Numbered from the stretch's first letter, positions 1-10,820 are shown. The stretch: DNA of 64,000 nt from Streptomyces mirabilis (GCF_039503195.1 NZ_JBCJKP010000001.1:1984001-2048000), one strand, 5' to 3'. The notes: a model not told the origin generated them from the letters alone. Numbers and translations are program-made.

Positions 1-133
1 CCACGTCCGTCAACGCGGGATCGGCTCCTGTGGGCGGTGGTGTCGACATGGGACGACTCTAACCTCTACTTGCATAAGTTAAGCAATATCGAGTGGGGCC
101 GGAACGTCGTGCGGGCTGCTCGGGCCCCGCCCC

Positions 134-799
134 TCAGGAGTCGAGGTCGTCGGCGAAGTGCCGGTAGCCGTGCCGGTCCTGGTGGATGTTCCAGATGGTC
201 TCCGCGAGCACGGCGGGGTCCTTCCTGGGGTGTCCGGGGCTGATCGCGCCGGGGATGACGAGTTGCGCGACGTGGATGCCCTCGTCGGCGAGCGCGCCGT
301 GCAACAGGTGTCCGTAGGCGCTCTCGGCGGCGAAGGCGAGGGAGGTGCCGGCCCGGTCGGGGTGGGGTACCGCGGCGGTGCCGCCGTTGACGAAGAGGAT
401 GGTGCCGCGGCCGAGGGCACGCATGCCGGGCAGCACCTGGTGCACGGCGGCGACGGGGCCGTACACCGAGAACTCGATCGGGCCCACGAGGTCGGCGGGG
501 GTGGTTTCCAGGACCGGCCGCATGAACTCCCGTTGCGGGACCGGGCTGTACTGCATGACCTCGATGGGCCCCAGCGTCGCGGTCGCCGCGTCCAGCGCCG
601 CTTCGAGGGCCTTCGGGTCGCGTACGTCGGCCGCGAAACCCCGCACCGTCAGGCCCTCGCCCGCCAGCTCGGCGGAGAGGGTCTGCGCCCGCTCCGTGGT
701 GTGGGTGATGAGGGCGACGTCGAACCCCTCGCGGCCGAACCGCCGTGCGACGGCGACTCCGAGGCCGGGTCCGGCTCCGATGATGGCGATGGTGGTCAT
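134..799 (-). CDS. SDR-family NAD(P)-dependent oxidoreductase
   Basis: Short-chain dehydrogenase/reductase of 221 residues, expected to oxidise or reduce an unknown small substrate with NAD(P)H in the cytosol. The N-terminus TTIAIIGAGPGLGVAVARRF carries the Rossmann nucleotide-binding glycine motif (GAGPGLG, where classical SDRs have TGxxxGIG). The usual Ser-Tyr-Lys triad is not obvious: the region near residue 160 reads SLAFAAESAYGHL, with a tyrosine but no YxxxK lysine. It is therefore an atypical or possibly non-catalytic SDR. I chose the ATG at 797-799 because the fold begins there; the longer open frame to 913 adds unrelated residues. Upstream lies an aldo/keto reductase remnant, so this may once have been a small redox cluster. 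Confidence 0.8.
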   Translation of the reverse strand: MTTIAIIGAGPGLGVAVARRFGREGFDVALITHTTERAQTLSAELAGEGLTVRGFAADVRDPKALEAALDAATATLGPIEVMQYSPVPQREFMRPVLETTPADLVGPIEFSVYGPVAAVHQVLPGMRALGRGTILFVNGGTAAVPHPDRAGTSLAFAAESAYGHLLHGALADEGIHVAQLVIPGAISPGHPRKDPAVLAETIWNIHQDRHGYRHFADDLDS

Positions 800-873
800 G
801 GTCTTCCTTGGGGCCTCGGGGGAGCAGCCTACGAGGGGCAGCATGCCCCCAGTGGGCCTCCGCTGCTCGTCGT

Positions 874-960
874 TCACGGCGCGACGACGTACCGCCCCTG
901 CGCGATCAGCCACGCGAGTGCCACCTGCGCCGGGGTGACCCCGGCCCGCCGACGACGGAC
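874..960 (-). pseudogene. 3' remnant of an aldo/keto reductase gene
   Basis: The last 22 residues before the stop read GVTPAQVALAWLIAQGRYVV plus AP. This matches the conserved helix of aldo/keto reductases in which GVTPAQVALAWLL precedes the NADP-binding loop. Nothing else of the roughly 280-330 residue enzyme is recognisable in any frame upstream, so this is a truncated relic. It lies between the SDR gene and the divergent CoA-binding gene. Confidence 0.5.
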
Positions 961-1088
961 GTCGCGTGGCGGACGGCCCCCACGCCGCGGGGAATCACCG
1001 TGTGCCTCATGCTGTTCTGCGGCTGAGCGCGCATGACAGGTCGCGCGGGCCCGTGACAGTCCTTGACACCAGACCCAGGAGGCCGACC

Positions 1089-1496
1089 GTGTACGGCGAC
1101 CCGGCAACGATCCGCAAGATCCTCACCGAACTCGGCGACACCTGGGCGATCGTGGGCCTCTCGTCCAACGAGCGGCGCGCGGCGTACGGAGTCGCCGACG
1201 TTCTCCAGCGTTACGGCAAGCGGATCGTCCCCGTGCACCCGAAGGCGGAGACCGTTCACGGCGAGAAGGGCTACCCGTCGCTGGACGCGATCCCGTTCGA
1301 CGTCGATGTCGTCGACGTCTTCGTCAACAGCGACCTCGCGGGGACCGTGGCCGACGAAGCCGCCGCCGTCGGTGCCAAGGCCGTCTGGTTCCAGCTCGGA
1401 GTCGTCGACGAGGGCGCGTACGGCCGTACCCGCGCCGCCGGACTCGACATGGTCATGGACCGCTGCCCCGCCATCGAGATCCCGCGCCTCGGCTGA
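1089..1496 (+). CDS. CoA-binding domain protein (YccU family)
   Basis: 135-residue stand-alone CoA_binding Rossmann protein. Family members bind CoA or a nucleotide, and their role is unknown. Visible hallmarks are WAIVGLSSNERRAAYGVADV near the start (nucleotide loop), VPVHPKAE, GEKGYPSLDAIP, VDVVDVFVNSD, and AVWFQLGV followed by a basic/acidic helix and VMDRCPAIE, whose Cys is conserved in YccU-type proteins. I set the start at GTG 1089 because AGGAGG lies at 1077-1082, six bases upstream; the open frame back to 966 lacks family similarity. It probably stands alone: the next gene starts about 75 bases later. Confidence 0.85.
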   Translation: MYGDPATIRKILTELGDTWAIVGLSSNERRAAYGVADVLQRYGKRIVPVHPKAETVHGEKGYPSLDAIPFDVDVVDVFVNSDLAGTVADEAAAVGAKAVWFQLGVVDEGAYGRTRAAGLDMVMDRCPAIEIPRLG

Positions 1497-1570
1497 GCGG
1501 CGTCCGCACGGCAAGCCGGTTCGGGCAAACCTGGTTGACGGCCGGTGGTGGGGATCGGTTTGCTGCTCCG

Positions 1571-2011
1571 GTGTCCACACTCACCTTTCAGCAGGCGGAC
1601 GACGAGGCCGGTCTCAAGGACTGGCAGTACGTCCACAATGTCATCGTGCCACCCGCCGCCATGTCGCTCGACGAGGTCCGTGAGCGGTCCGGGCGCAACC
1701 ACCTGGAGGTCGTGTACCTCGGCGACGTCCTGGTGGGCTGCTCGACCGTGCGTCCGCCCAAGGACGGCGGCTCGACGGCCACGGTGATCGCCCGGGTCCT
1801 GTCCGGACACCGTCGGCAGGGGTTCGGTGAGGAGCTCTACGAGCGCGGGCTGAAGCAGGCGCGGGCGCTGGGCGCGGACGTGATCGAGACGGTCGTCCTG
1901 GCGTCCAACGAGGACGGGCTGCGGTTCGCCGTGCAGCGCGGGTTCGTCGAGATCGAGCGGTATGTGCTGCCGGGCGAAACGGCCGAGTGGGTCGACCTGC
2001 GGCTGGCCTGA
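1571..2011 (+). CDS. GNAT-family N-acetyltransferase
   Basis: 146-residue acetyl-CoA-dependent acyltransferase. The GNAT acetyl-CoA motif A is seen as VIARVLSGHRRQGFGEELYE (R/Q-x-x-G-x-G/A), followed by the beta5-alpha4 region VIETVVLASNEDGLRFAVQR and GFVEIERYVL, the usual motif B where a residue-bulge helix packs against CoA. The substrate cannot be told. The start is uncertain: I prefer GTG 1571, which gives an N-terminus beginning STLTFQQADD; a TTG at 1535 would add 12 residues. It converges with the hydrolase gene at 2054. Confidence 0.8.
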   Translation: MSTLTFQQADDEAGLKDWQYVHNVIVPPAAMSLDEVRERSGRNHLEVVYLGDVLVGCSTVRPPKDGGSTATVIARVLSGHRRQGFGEELYERGLKQARALGADVIETVVLASNEDGLRFAVQRGFVEIERYVLPGETAEWVDLRLA

Positions 2012-2053
2012 GCCCGGCCGGCCCCGGTCATCGCGTCCGGTCACCGCGTCCGG

Positions 2054-2902
2054 TCACCGCGCCCGGTCGAGGAACGCCGTCACCGTTTCCGTGAAGCGCC
2101 GGGGGTCGTCGAGCCACGGGTGGTGGCCGGCCCCCGGCTGGACGATCAGCTCCCCCTCGGGGAACAGCTCCGCCACGGCGGCGGCCACGCGCGGCAGTGG
2201 GCCACTGTCGAGTTCGCCCGCGAGCAGCAGGACCCGGGCGTCCAGCGTGGCGACGGCGGCGCGGGCCACGGCGGGTTCGAAGGCACCGGTGGACGCGTAC
2301 AGGTCCGCGGCCTCCTCGTTGGTCTGTTCGACCTCGGTCTCGGCGTGCGCCTGCGCGACCGCGTCCCAGCGGCCGTAGAAGAACGGGGCGGCCGAGTCCC
2401 AGTCGGCATCGGCCGCCGAGCCGGCCCAGATCCGTTCGTAGGCGTCGTGCGCCGCCGCGAACCACGGCTCGGCCGCGCGCCGCGCGGCCGCCTCCCGGCG
2501 GTGCTCCTCGGTGAAGTCGACACCGAGGGCCCGGGCGCGCCCGGTGACCGAGGTGAGGGTGCGGACGCGGTCCGGATACCGGGCCGCGTAGAGGAGCGCG
2601 AGGTCACCGGCCGCCGAGTGGGCGAGGAGATCCACCCGCTCCAGCCCGAGGTGCGCCCGGAAGGCCTCGACGTCGCCCACCTGCCGGTCGCAGCGGTACG
2701 TCGCCGGGTCGGCCGGGACGGCGGAGTCACCGGTCCCCCGCAGATCCAGCAGGAACAGTCGACGATGCCGCGACAGCCCGCCGAGATCGCCGAGATAGGC
2801 GGAGGCACGCATGGGCCCACCGGGCAGACAGAGCAGCGGCTCCCCCCGGCCCGTGACGTGGTAGGCCAGTTCGGTCCCGTCGGGGGCGGAGAAGATCGGC
2901 AT
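2054..2902 (-). CDS. alpha/beta hydrolase, proline iminopeptidase-like
   Basis: 282-residue alpha/beta-hydrolase. The oxyanion region LLCLPGGPMR follows strand 3, and DLRGTGDSA is the motif after strand 4 seen in proline iminopeptidases and related esterases. The nucleophile elbow reads LLAHSAAGDLALLYA, with Ser flanked by Ala rather than the usual Gly (A-x-S-x-A). GELDSGPL supplies the acid region and GAGHHPWLDDP the catalytic His. The substrate is not identifiable. The ATG at 2900-2902 begins PIFSAPDGTELAY, the normal family N-terminus; twelve more upstream codons are open but unrelated. A strong hairpin separates it from katG upstream. Confidence 0.85.
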   Translation of the reverse strand: MPIFSAPDGTELAYHVTGRGEPLLCLPGGPMRASAYLGDLGGLSRHRRLFLLDLRGTGDSAVPADPATYRCDRQVGDVEAFRAHLGLERVDLLAHSAAGDLALLYAARYPDRVRTLTSVTGRARALGVDFTEEHRREAAARRAAEPWFAAAHDAYERIWAGSAADADWDSAAPFFYGRWDAVAQAHAETEVEQTNEEAADLYASTGAFEPAVARAAVATLDARVLLLAGELDSGPLPRVAAAVAELFPEGELIVQPGAGHHPWLDDPRRFTETVTAFLDRAR

Positions 2903-2977
2903 TCCGTCATCCTCATGACGACGGGACGCTCGGGGCAAGCGTTTTTACGCGGCGCTGAGGGAGGTCCCCGGACCGAA

Positions 2978-3016
2978 GGACGTCCAGGCCGGCCGTACGG
3001 GCCGACCTGGACGTCC
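2978..3016 (-). terminator. hairpin terminator after katG
   Basis: Perfect 11-bp arms, GGACGTCCAGG (2978-2988) and CCTGGACGTCC (3006-3016), separated by 17 bases. It lies 13 bases downstream of the katG stop on the minus strand and upstream of the next minus-strand gene. There is no U tract, as is common in Streptomyces. Confidence 0.7.
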
Positions 3017-3028
3017 TGGCGTGGATGA

Positions 3029-5489
<2,461 letters not shown>

Positions 5490-5536
5490 GTGCCTTTCCC
5501 TGCTGTTGTCCGGTCCCTTGGCTGTCGCCGGAACCG

Positions 5537-5564
5537 ATCCTACGATGGACTCAGTCCAAGTCAA
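5537..5564 (-). promoter_or_regulatory. katG promoter with Fur/CatR-type operator
   Basis: On the minus strand TTGACT (5559-5564), a 16-base spacer and TAGGAT (5537-5542) form a good sigma70-type promoter pointing toward katG. The spacer holds the palindrome GGACT-C-AGTCC (5547-5557). A palindrome between -35 and -10 beside a Fur-family gene is the expected place for repressor binding. The match to the published CatR/FurS consensus is inferred, not measured. Confidence 0.6.
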
Positions 5565-5624
5565 TACGAGAACCAGACCCGTACGGATTCATTCGTCGGA
5601 CGATGCATGATGAGGCTGGTGAGC

Positions 5625-6041
5625 ATGAGTGACCTGCTCGAACGACTTCGCGGACGCGGCTGGCGGATGACCGCCCAGCGCCGGGTGGTCGCCGAGGTAC
5701 TCGACGGCGAGCACGTACACCTCACCGCGGACGAGGTGCTCGCACGCGCCACCGTCCGGTTGCCGGAGATCTCCCGCGCGACCGTCTACAACACCCTCGG
5801 CGAGCTCGTTTCGCTCGGCGAGGTGATCGAGGTGGCCACCGACGGCCGCGCCAAGCGCTATGACCCGAACGCCCACCACCCCCACCAGCACCTGGTGTGC
5901 TCGGGCTGCGGCGCCGTCCGGGACGTCCACCCCAAGGGCGACCCCTTGTCCGATCTGCCCGCCTCCGAGCGGTTCGGCTTCACCGTCTCCGATGTCGAGG
6001 TGACCTACCGGGGCCTGTGCCCCGACTGTGGCCGCGCATAG
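5625..6041 (+). CDS. catR: Fur-family peroxide-responsive repressor, CatR/FurA-like
   Basis: 138-residue Fur-family metalloregulator. The winged-helix DNA-binding part reads RMTAQRRVVAEVL and LPEISRATVYNTLGELVSLG, followed by the hinge and HHPHQHLVCSGCG with the metal-binding His cluster. Two CxxC pairs (CSGC and CPDC) form the structural zinc site. Its near-full resemblance to Streptomyces CatR, and its position divergent from katG, indicate a redox-sensing repressor of the catalase gene and probably of itself. I chose ATG 5625 (MSDLLERLRGRG) over in-frame ATGs at 5607 and 5610 because family members start there and GGTGAG lies just upstream. The symbol is by resemblance. Confidence 0.85.
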   Translation: MSDLLERLRGRGWRMTAQRRVVAEVLDGEHVHLTADEVLARATVRLPEISRATVYNTLGELVSLGEVIEVATDGRAKRYDPNAHHPHQHLVCSGCGAVRDVHPKGDPLSDLPASERFGFTVSDVEVTYRGLCPDCGRA

Positions 6042-6186
6042 GACGATTTTCAGCCACCGCGCACCGACCGGCCCTTGAGCGAACCGCGTCGAGGCCCGAT
6101 CCCCCGTCCCGTCGCCTTCACTCCGGCTCACACCGTCTTCGCCTCCGGTTCGCCGGGCGTACGCCTGCGCTCGCTTCCATGAGCGG

Positions 6187-6844
6187 ATGGACCACGTCAC
6201 GTTCCTGGTGGCGGTCGTCATCGTCACGGCGCCGGCCTTCGATTTCACCAACGGATTCCACGACACCGCGAACGCGAGGGCCACGTCCATCGCCACCGGG
6301 GCACTGAAGCCGAGAACAGCGGTCCTCTTCAGCGGCGTCCTGAACATCGGCGGAGCGTTCCTTTCCACCGAGGTCGCCAAGACCATCTCGGGCGGCATCG
6401 TGGACGACACCCTGGTCACCCCGGGGATGATCTTCGCGGGCCTGGTCGGGGCGATTCTCTGGAATCCGCTGACCTGGCCGCTCGGGCTGCCCTCCAACTC
6501 CTCGCACGCCCTGTTCGGCGGACTGGTCGGGGCGGTCCGAGTCGGCGCGGGCGAGCACGGCGTGCACTTCGACAAGGTGGTCGAGAAGGTGCGGCCGTGG
6601 CCTCGCCGATCGTGGCGGGCGTGGCGGCGATGCTGGCCACCTACCTCGCGTACAAGATCACCGCACGGGCCCGCCAGGACTCGGTGACCACGGCACCGTG
6701 GTGATCGCCCTGTGCGCCGCCGCCGTCGCCGCGTTCATCGTGCTCGCCTCGCGCCGCAACCCGGTGCGCGCCGACCATGTGAACGACGCCCACGAGGTCA
6801 CCGTCCGTGCCGCTGCGCCGACGACCGTCGGCACCGTCGCCTGA
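6187..6844 (+). pseudogene. PiT-family phosphate transporter, broken in three frames
   Basis: The first frame gives a typical PiT N-terminus: FDFTNGFHDTANARATSIAT carries the signature, and GLPSNSSHALFGGLVGA the conserved SSSHA-type motif. After HFDKVVEKV the frame is lost near 6590. A second frame continues with ASPIVAGVAAMLATYLAYKI and stops at 6704. A third frame (6701-6844) gives the last helix and tail, AAAVAAFIVLASRR. The middle of the protein with the second signature is missing, so about 220 codons remain of the usual 330-400. It cannot make a transporter unless both shifts and the deletion are assembly errors. Confidence 0.85.
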
Positions 6845-6863
6845 GCCGAGGGGAAGTCGTACG

Positions 6864-7095
6864 ATGCATGTGGAGTGGACCACGCTCGGCGAGGTCACCG
6901 CGGTGAGCATCGCCGTCACTGTCGGAGTGGTGGTCGTCTTCGCGCCCGGCGTGCTGGGCGTCTCCCAGGTCGAGACGGCACGCGAGAAGGACACCGGCCC
7001 CCGCCCTCGGCTTCGCACAGGCCGGACTGTGTTTCCTGGCCTGCGCGGCGATCGTCGCGTACGGAATTTACCTGATCGTGCCGCAGTTCCACTGA
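6864..7095 (+). pseudogene. small two-helix membrane protein beside PiT, frameshifted
   Basis: The first frame reads HVEWTTLGEVTAVSIAVTV and continues as a membrane helix to AREKDTGP. About base 6997, in a C-rich run, the frame shifts by one and continues as ALGFAQAGLCFLACAAIVAY to IVPQFH and a stop at 7095. Joined, this is a protein of about 76 residues with two membrane helices, of a kind commonly encoded directly after PiT genes in Streptomyces. Like its neighbour it is broken, which suggests joint loss of function, or sequencing error in C runs. Confidence 0.65.
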
Positions 7096-7116
7096 AATGA
7101 AGCCGGGGAGGCCGCG

Positions 7117-8001
7117 ATGACGCCATTGCTGACGGGTTTGACCGTCGATTACAGCGACCACGACGACCCGGTACTGATCCGGTCGGACGGCAGTCCGGTG
7201 GAGACCTGGCGCGAGAACTACCCGTACCACGAGCGCATGGAGCGCAAGGAGTACGAGTGGCACAAACGCCTCCAGCAGATAGAACTGCTGAAGCTGCAGA
7301 GTTGGATCAAGGCGACCGGCCGCCGCCTGGTCATCGTCTTCGAGGGACGTGACGCGGCCGGCAAGGGCGGCACGATCAAGCGGTTCACCGAGCACCTCAA
7401 TCCGCGCGGTGCCCGGGTGGTGGCGCTGGAGAAGCCGACCGAGCGCGAGCGCGGCCAGTGGTACTTCCAGCGGTACGCGGAGCATCTGCCGACCGCGGGC
7501 GAGATCGTCATGTTCGACCGGTCCTGGTACAACCGGGCCGGTGTCGAGCGGGTGATGGGCTTCTGCACGGACGACGAGTACCACCGCTTCATGCGGCAGG
7601 CGCCCGCCTTCGAACGGATGCTCGTCGACGACGGGGTGGACCTGATCAAGTTCTGGTTCTCCGTGTCGCAGGGCGAGCAGCGCACCCGTTTCACGATCCG
7701 CCAGGTCGATCCCGTACGGCAGTGGAAGCTCAGCCCCATGGACCTGGCCTCCTTGGACCGCTGGGACGACTACACCGCCGCCAAGGTCGCCATGTTCCGC
7801 GAGACGGACACCGAACAGGCTCCCTGGACCGTGGTGAAGAGCAACGACAAGAAGCGGGCGCGTGTCGAGGCGATGCGCAGCGTCCTGGCCCGCTTCTCCT
7901 ACACGGACAAGGACGAGGAGGTCGTCGGCAGCCCGGACCCGAGCATCGTGGGCGCGGCGGCGAACCTGCTGGAGGCGGGCGAGGACGACACCGGCCACTG
8001 A
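7117..8001 (+). CDS. ppk2: polyphosphate kinase 2
   Basis: 294-residue PPK2-family kinase that moves phosphate between polyphosphate and nucleoside diphosphates. The P-loop is GRDAAGKGG (residues 77-85), the Walker B/lid region is MFDRSWYNRAGVERVMGF (from about residue 132), and FWFSVSQGEQRTRF and SPMDLASLDRWDDYT are the usual PPK2 blocks. Length and single-domain layout fit class I PPK2. The start at ATG 7117 has GGGGAGG upstream. It follows the phosphate-transporter remnants by 21 bases, so transport and polyphosphate metabolism were probably once one operon; only the kinase is intact. Confidence 0.93.
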   Translation: MTPLLTGLTVDYSDHDDPVLIRSDGSPVETWRENYPYHERMERKEYEWHKRLQQIELLKLQSWIKATGRRLVIVFEGRDAAGKGGTIKRFTEHLNPRGARVVALEKPTERERGQWYFQRYAEHLPTAGEIVMFDRSWYNRAGVERVMGFCTDDEYHRFMRQAPAFERMLVDDGVDLIKFWFSVSQGEQRTRFTIRQVDPVRQWKLSPMDLASLDRWDDYTAAKVAMFRETDTEQAPWTVVKSNDKKRARVEAMRSVLARFSYTDKDEEVVGSPDPSIVGAAANLLEAGEDDTGH

Positions 8002-8018
8002 ACGCGGCGTTGGTCCCC

Positions 8019-8384
8019 TCAGTCGTGCGGCGGACGGTCGGTGAGGCGGTGGTCGGCCAGGTTCAGCGCCTCGTCCACCACCCGGCGCAGATGGCCGTCA
8101 CCGAGTGAGTAGATGACCCGGCGGCCCTCCTTCCTGGTGTTCACCAGACCGGCGAGACGCAGCCGGGCCAGATGCTGGCTGACGGCCGGGCGCGCGGCCC
8201 CGCACGCCTCGGTGAGCGTCGTGACATCGGCCTCCTGGCCGGTCAGCGCGTGCAGGAGCGTGAGCCGGGTGCGGTCGCCCAGGAGGGCGAGGAGTTCGGC
8301 GGCGAGCGCGAACTGTTCCTCGCCGGGGGTACGCGGATGCGCATCATGCGCAGGTGATAGGTGCATGCGTGCGCTCATACGCAC
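8019..8384 (-). CDS. ArsR/SmtB-family metal-responsive repressor
   Basis: 121-residue winged-helix repressor. ALLGDRTRLTLLHALTG is the ArsR N-terminal helix pair, TLTEACGAARPAVSQHLARL the recognition helix, and NTRKEGRRVIYSL the wing. The C-terminal helix DGHLRRVVDEALNLADH carries the Asp-x-His ... His pattern typical of alpha5 zinc/cadmium sites. It is divergent from a CDF-family exporter, the classic layout for metal-induced efflux. The start is GTG 8384; an in-frame ATG at 8378 is equally possible. An inverted repeat overlaps the start, consistent with autorepression. Confidence 0.88.
   Translation of the reverse strand: MRMSARMHLSPAHDAHPRTPGEEQFALAAELLALLGDRTRLTLLHALTGQEADVTTLTEACGAARPAVSQHLARLRLAGLVNTRKEGRRVIYSLGDGHLRRVVDEALNLADHRLTDRPPHD
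8366..8383. promoter_or_regulatory. inverted repeat, probable ArsR-family operator
   Basis: TGCGT (8366-8370) and ACGCA (8379-8383) form an inverted repeat across eight bases, between the divergent ArsR and CDF genes and overlapping the ArsR start codon. Control of both promoters by the repressor is inferred from position. Confidence 0.4.
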
Positions 8385-8440
8385 ATAATGGTCCCGTGGA
8401 CGCCGAGACGTCCACTCCCGCGCACCGGAAGGGGACCCCC

Positions 8441-9601
8441 GTGAGCGACCGGCACGACGAGTACGGCCACGGCCACGACGACAGCGGCGGTCACGGCCAC
8501 TCCCACGATCACGGCACGCCCCACGGCCATGACCACGGCCACGGCCACGGCCACTTGGGGCACGACCACCCGCAGCCCCATCCCCATCCGCACCCCCACA
8601 CCCACAGCACCCCTTCCGGGCCCCTCCCCCGTCTCCGTCACCTGCTCACCCCCCACTCCCACGAGACCGGCGACAAGCTCGACTCCGCGCTGGAGTCCTC
8701 GGCGCGCGGTATGCGAGCCCTGTGGGTGTCCCTCGTCGTCCTCGGTACCACCGCTGTGGCGCAGGCGGTCGTGGTCGTGGTCTCCGGATCGGTCGCACTG
8801 CTCGGCGACACGGTGCACAACGCCGCCGACGCGCTCACGGCCGTCCCCCTCGGCATCGCGTTCGTCCTGGGTCGGCGCGCGGCGACGCGCCGCTTCACCT
8901 ACGGCTACGGCCGGGCGGAGGACCTCGCGGGCATCGTGATCGTGCTGACGATCGCTGCGTCCGGTGCCTTCGCGGCCTGGACCGCGGTCGAGCGGCTGAT
9001 CGACCCGCGCCCCCTGCACCACGTCCCGATGGTCGCGGCGGCCGCGCTGATCGGCTTCCTCGGCAACGAGTGGGTCGCCCGGCATCGCCTCCGGGTCGGG
9101 CGTGAGATCGGCTCGGCCGCCCTCGTCGCGGACGGCCTCCATGCCCGTACGGACGGATTCACGTCACTGGCGGTCCTGGTGGGGGCGGGCGGCGCGGCAC
9201 TGGGGTGGCAACTCGCCGACCCGCTGGTGGGCCTGGCGATCACGGCCGCGATCCTGCTGGTGCTGCGCGACGCCGCCCGCGAGGTGTTCCGGCGTGTGAT
9301 GGACGCTGTGGACCCGGAGTTGGTCGACTCGGCCGAACGGGCCCTGCGGGAGGTCCCCGGCGTGCGCGGGGTGGGTGAGCTGCGGCTGCGCTGGATCGGG
9401 CACCGGCTGCGCGCCGAGGTGGCGGTCGTGGTGGACGGCGAGGCGAGTGTGCGACAGGCGCACCGGATCGCCGTCGAGGCCGAACACGCCCTGCTGCACG
9501 CCGTACCGAAGCTCACCGCGGCCCTCGTACACGCCGATCCGGCCCCCGCGCCGGGCGAGACGGACCCGCACCTGGCGCTGGCGCATCACATGGTGGCCTG
9601 A
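8441..9601 (+). CDS. CDF-family divalent metal efflux transporter with His-rich N-terminus
   Basis: 386-residue cation diffusion facilitator, exporting Zn2+ or a similar ion by proton exchange. Residues 1-60 are packed with HGH, HDH and HPHPH repeats, a cytosolic metal-binding tail. The core has about six membrane helices with the metal site motif LLGDTVHNAADALT in helix 2 (HNxxD) and LVADGLHARTDGFTSLAVL in helix 5 (HxxxD). The C-terminal cytosolic domain PGVRGVGELRLRWIGHRLRA is the usual ferredoxin-like fold. I chose GTG 8441, after GGAAGGGGA; GTG 8396 is an in-frame alternative. It is divergent from the ArsR repressor. Confidence 0.9.
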   Translation: MSDRHDEYGHGHDDSGGHGHSHDHGTPHGHDHGHGHGHLGHDHPQPHPHPHPHTHSTPSGPLPRLRHLLTPHSHETGDKLDSALESSARGMRALWVSLVVLGTTAVAQAVVVVVSGSVALLGDTVHNAADALTAVPLGIAFVLGRRAATRRFTYGYGRAEDLAGIVIVLTIAASGAFAAWTAVERLIDPRPLHHVPMVAAAALIGFLGNEWVARHRLRVGREIGSAALVADGLHARTDGFTSLAVLVGAGGAALGWQLADPLVGLAITAAILLVLRDAAREVFRRVMDAVDPELVDSAERALREVPGVRGVGELRLRWIGHRLRAEVAVVVDGEASVRQAHRIAVEAEHALLHAVPKLTAALVHADPAPAPGETDPHLALAHHMVA

Positions 9602-9605
9602 CCGG

Positions 9606-10163
9606 TCAGGCGATGCCCAGCCCCTCCAGCACCACCGCGTTCGGCAGTTCGGCGAACGCCTTGCCCGGCACCAGCAGCTTCCCGCGCCGCCGGCCACTGC
9701 CCACCAGGACGTAGGGGAGCTCGACGACCGCCGAGTCCACCAGCACCGGCCAGTCGCCCGGCAGTCCGATCGGGGTGATACCGCCGTACTCCATGCCGCT
9801 CTCGCCGGTGGCGGTGTCCATCGGGGCGAACGAGGCCTTGCGGGCGCCGAGTCGGCGGCGGACGACGCCGTTGACGTCGACGCGGGTGGCGGAGAGGACC
9901 ACGCAGGCGGCGAGCGTGGTCTCGCTGCCACGCTTGCCCGCGACGACCACGCAGGTGGCGGACTGGTCCAGCAGTTCCTTGCCGTAGTGCTCGACGAAGG
10001 TCGCGGTGTCGGCCCACTCGGGGTCCGTGTCGACGTACACGATCTGGTCGGCGGGGACGGTGCCGCGCCAGTGGCGTACACCGTCCGCGACCGGGCGGGT
10101 GAGCTCGTCGAGGCAGTCGGGGGCGGCCGTGGCGTGGTCGAAGTGTCCGATGGGAGCGCGCAT
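9606..10163 (-). CDS. YbaK/EbsC-type aminoacyl-tRNA deacylase family protein
   Basis: 185-residue YbaK-domain protein; characterised members hydrolyse mischarged tRNA such as Cys-tRNA(Pro). The core reads CVVVAGKRGSETTLAACVVL, then RKASFAPMDTATGESGMEYG with GGITPIGLP, the family signature around the binding pocket. The catalytic-type lysine would be the K of ARKASFAP. It is closer to the actinobacterial stand-alone YbaK branch than to ProX. It converges closely with the CDF gene, whose stop lies four bases away. Confidence 0.82.
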   Translation of the reverse strand: MRAPIGHFDHATAAPDCLDELTRPVADGVRHWRGTVPADQIVYVDTDPEWADTATFVEHYGKELLDQSATCVVVAGKRGSETTLAACVVLSATRVDVNGVVRRRLGARKASFAPMDTATGESGMEYGGITPIGLPGDWPVLVDSAVVELPYVLVGSGRRRGKLLVPGKAFAELPNAVVLEGLGIA

Positions 10164-10206
10164 GACGGCACGCTAACAGCCGCTCCGGTCCGCCCGGTGG
10201 GGTGTC

Positions 10207-10779
10207 TCAGTGCACGAGCGGGACCGACACCGCCATGACCATCTCCACCGGCACGTCCCCCTTGTTGGCGTACGTATGGGGGGTGTTGGCCTCGAAGGAC
10301 ACGCTCGCGCCCTCGGGGACGCGGTAGTCGGTCCCGTCGACGACGAGAGTGAGGTCGCCCGCCATGACATGGACGAGTTCGACCGTCCCCGTGGGGTGCG
10401 GGTCCGAGGGGCTGCCGTCGCCCGGCATGAGCCGCCAGTCCCACATCTCCAGCGGTCCGGGCGCCTCGGTACCGGCGAGGAGGCGGTTGTAGCTGCCCGC
10501 GTCCGTGTGCCACAGCCGTACGGCCTGCTCGGCCGGGACGATCCGGACCTTGGGCCCCTGCTCGTAGTCGAGGAGGGTGGTGATGCTGACGCCGAGCGCG
10601 TCGCCGATCTTCACGACGGTACCGATGCTGGGGTTGGTCCTGGCCTGCTCGATCTGGATGAGCATGCCGCGGCTGACTCCGGCGCGGCCGGCGAGCACGT
10701 CCAGGGTGAAGCCGCGCTCGGTGCGCCATCGCTTGACGTTGCGCGCCAGCGACTGGGTCAGCAGGTCGAGATCCGACAC
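10207..10779 (-). CDS. XRE-family regulator with C-terminal cupin domain
   Basis: 190-residue regulator. The N-terminal HTH_3 runs from LARNVKRWRTERGFTLDVLA through GVSRGMLIQIEQARTNPSIG to DALGVSITTLLDY. The C-terminal half is a cupin, with HPTGTVELVHVMAGDLTLVV and PHTYANKGDVPVEM. Such proteins usually repress a divergent transporter or catabolic gene and sense a small ligand in the cupin barrel. The GTG at 10777-10779 begins SDLDLLTQSL, the normal family start; the frame is open to an ATG at 10863 but those residues look non-coding. It is divergent from a DMT exporter, with palindromes between. Confidence 0.88.
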   Translation of the reverse strand: MSDLDLLTQSLARNVKRWRTERGFTLDVLAGRAGVSRGMLIQIEQARTNPSIGTVVKIGDALGVSITTLLDYEQGPKVRIVPAEQAVRLWHTDAGSYNRLLAGTEAPGPLEMWDWRLMPGDGSPSDPHPTGTVELVHVMAGDLTLVVDGTDYRVPEGASVSFEANTPHTYANKGDVPVEMVMAVSVPLVH

Positions 10780-10820
10780 ATTCCGTCCATGAGTCTGCGT
10801 CCAATATTTTAGATTACAGA

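Noticed and set aside
1..133. Short open frame at the window start (37-243)
   Set aside because: Overlaps the SDR gene on the other strand, Arg/Gly/Pro-rich, no ribosome site; I see only an AT-rich stretch near 60-100 that may be a promoter.
8454..8640. His-rich coding repeats as a structural DNA repeat or CRISPR-like array
   Set aside because: The repetition is at codon level in the metal-binding tail of the CDF transporter; spacing is irregular and there are no spacers.
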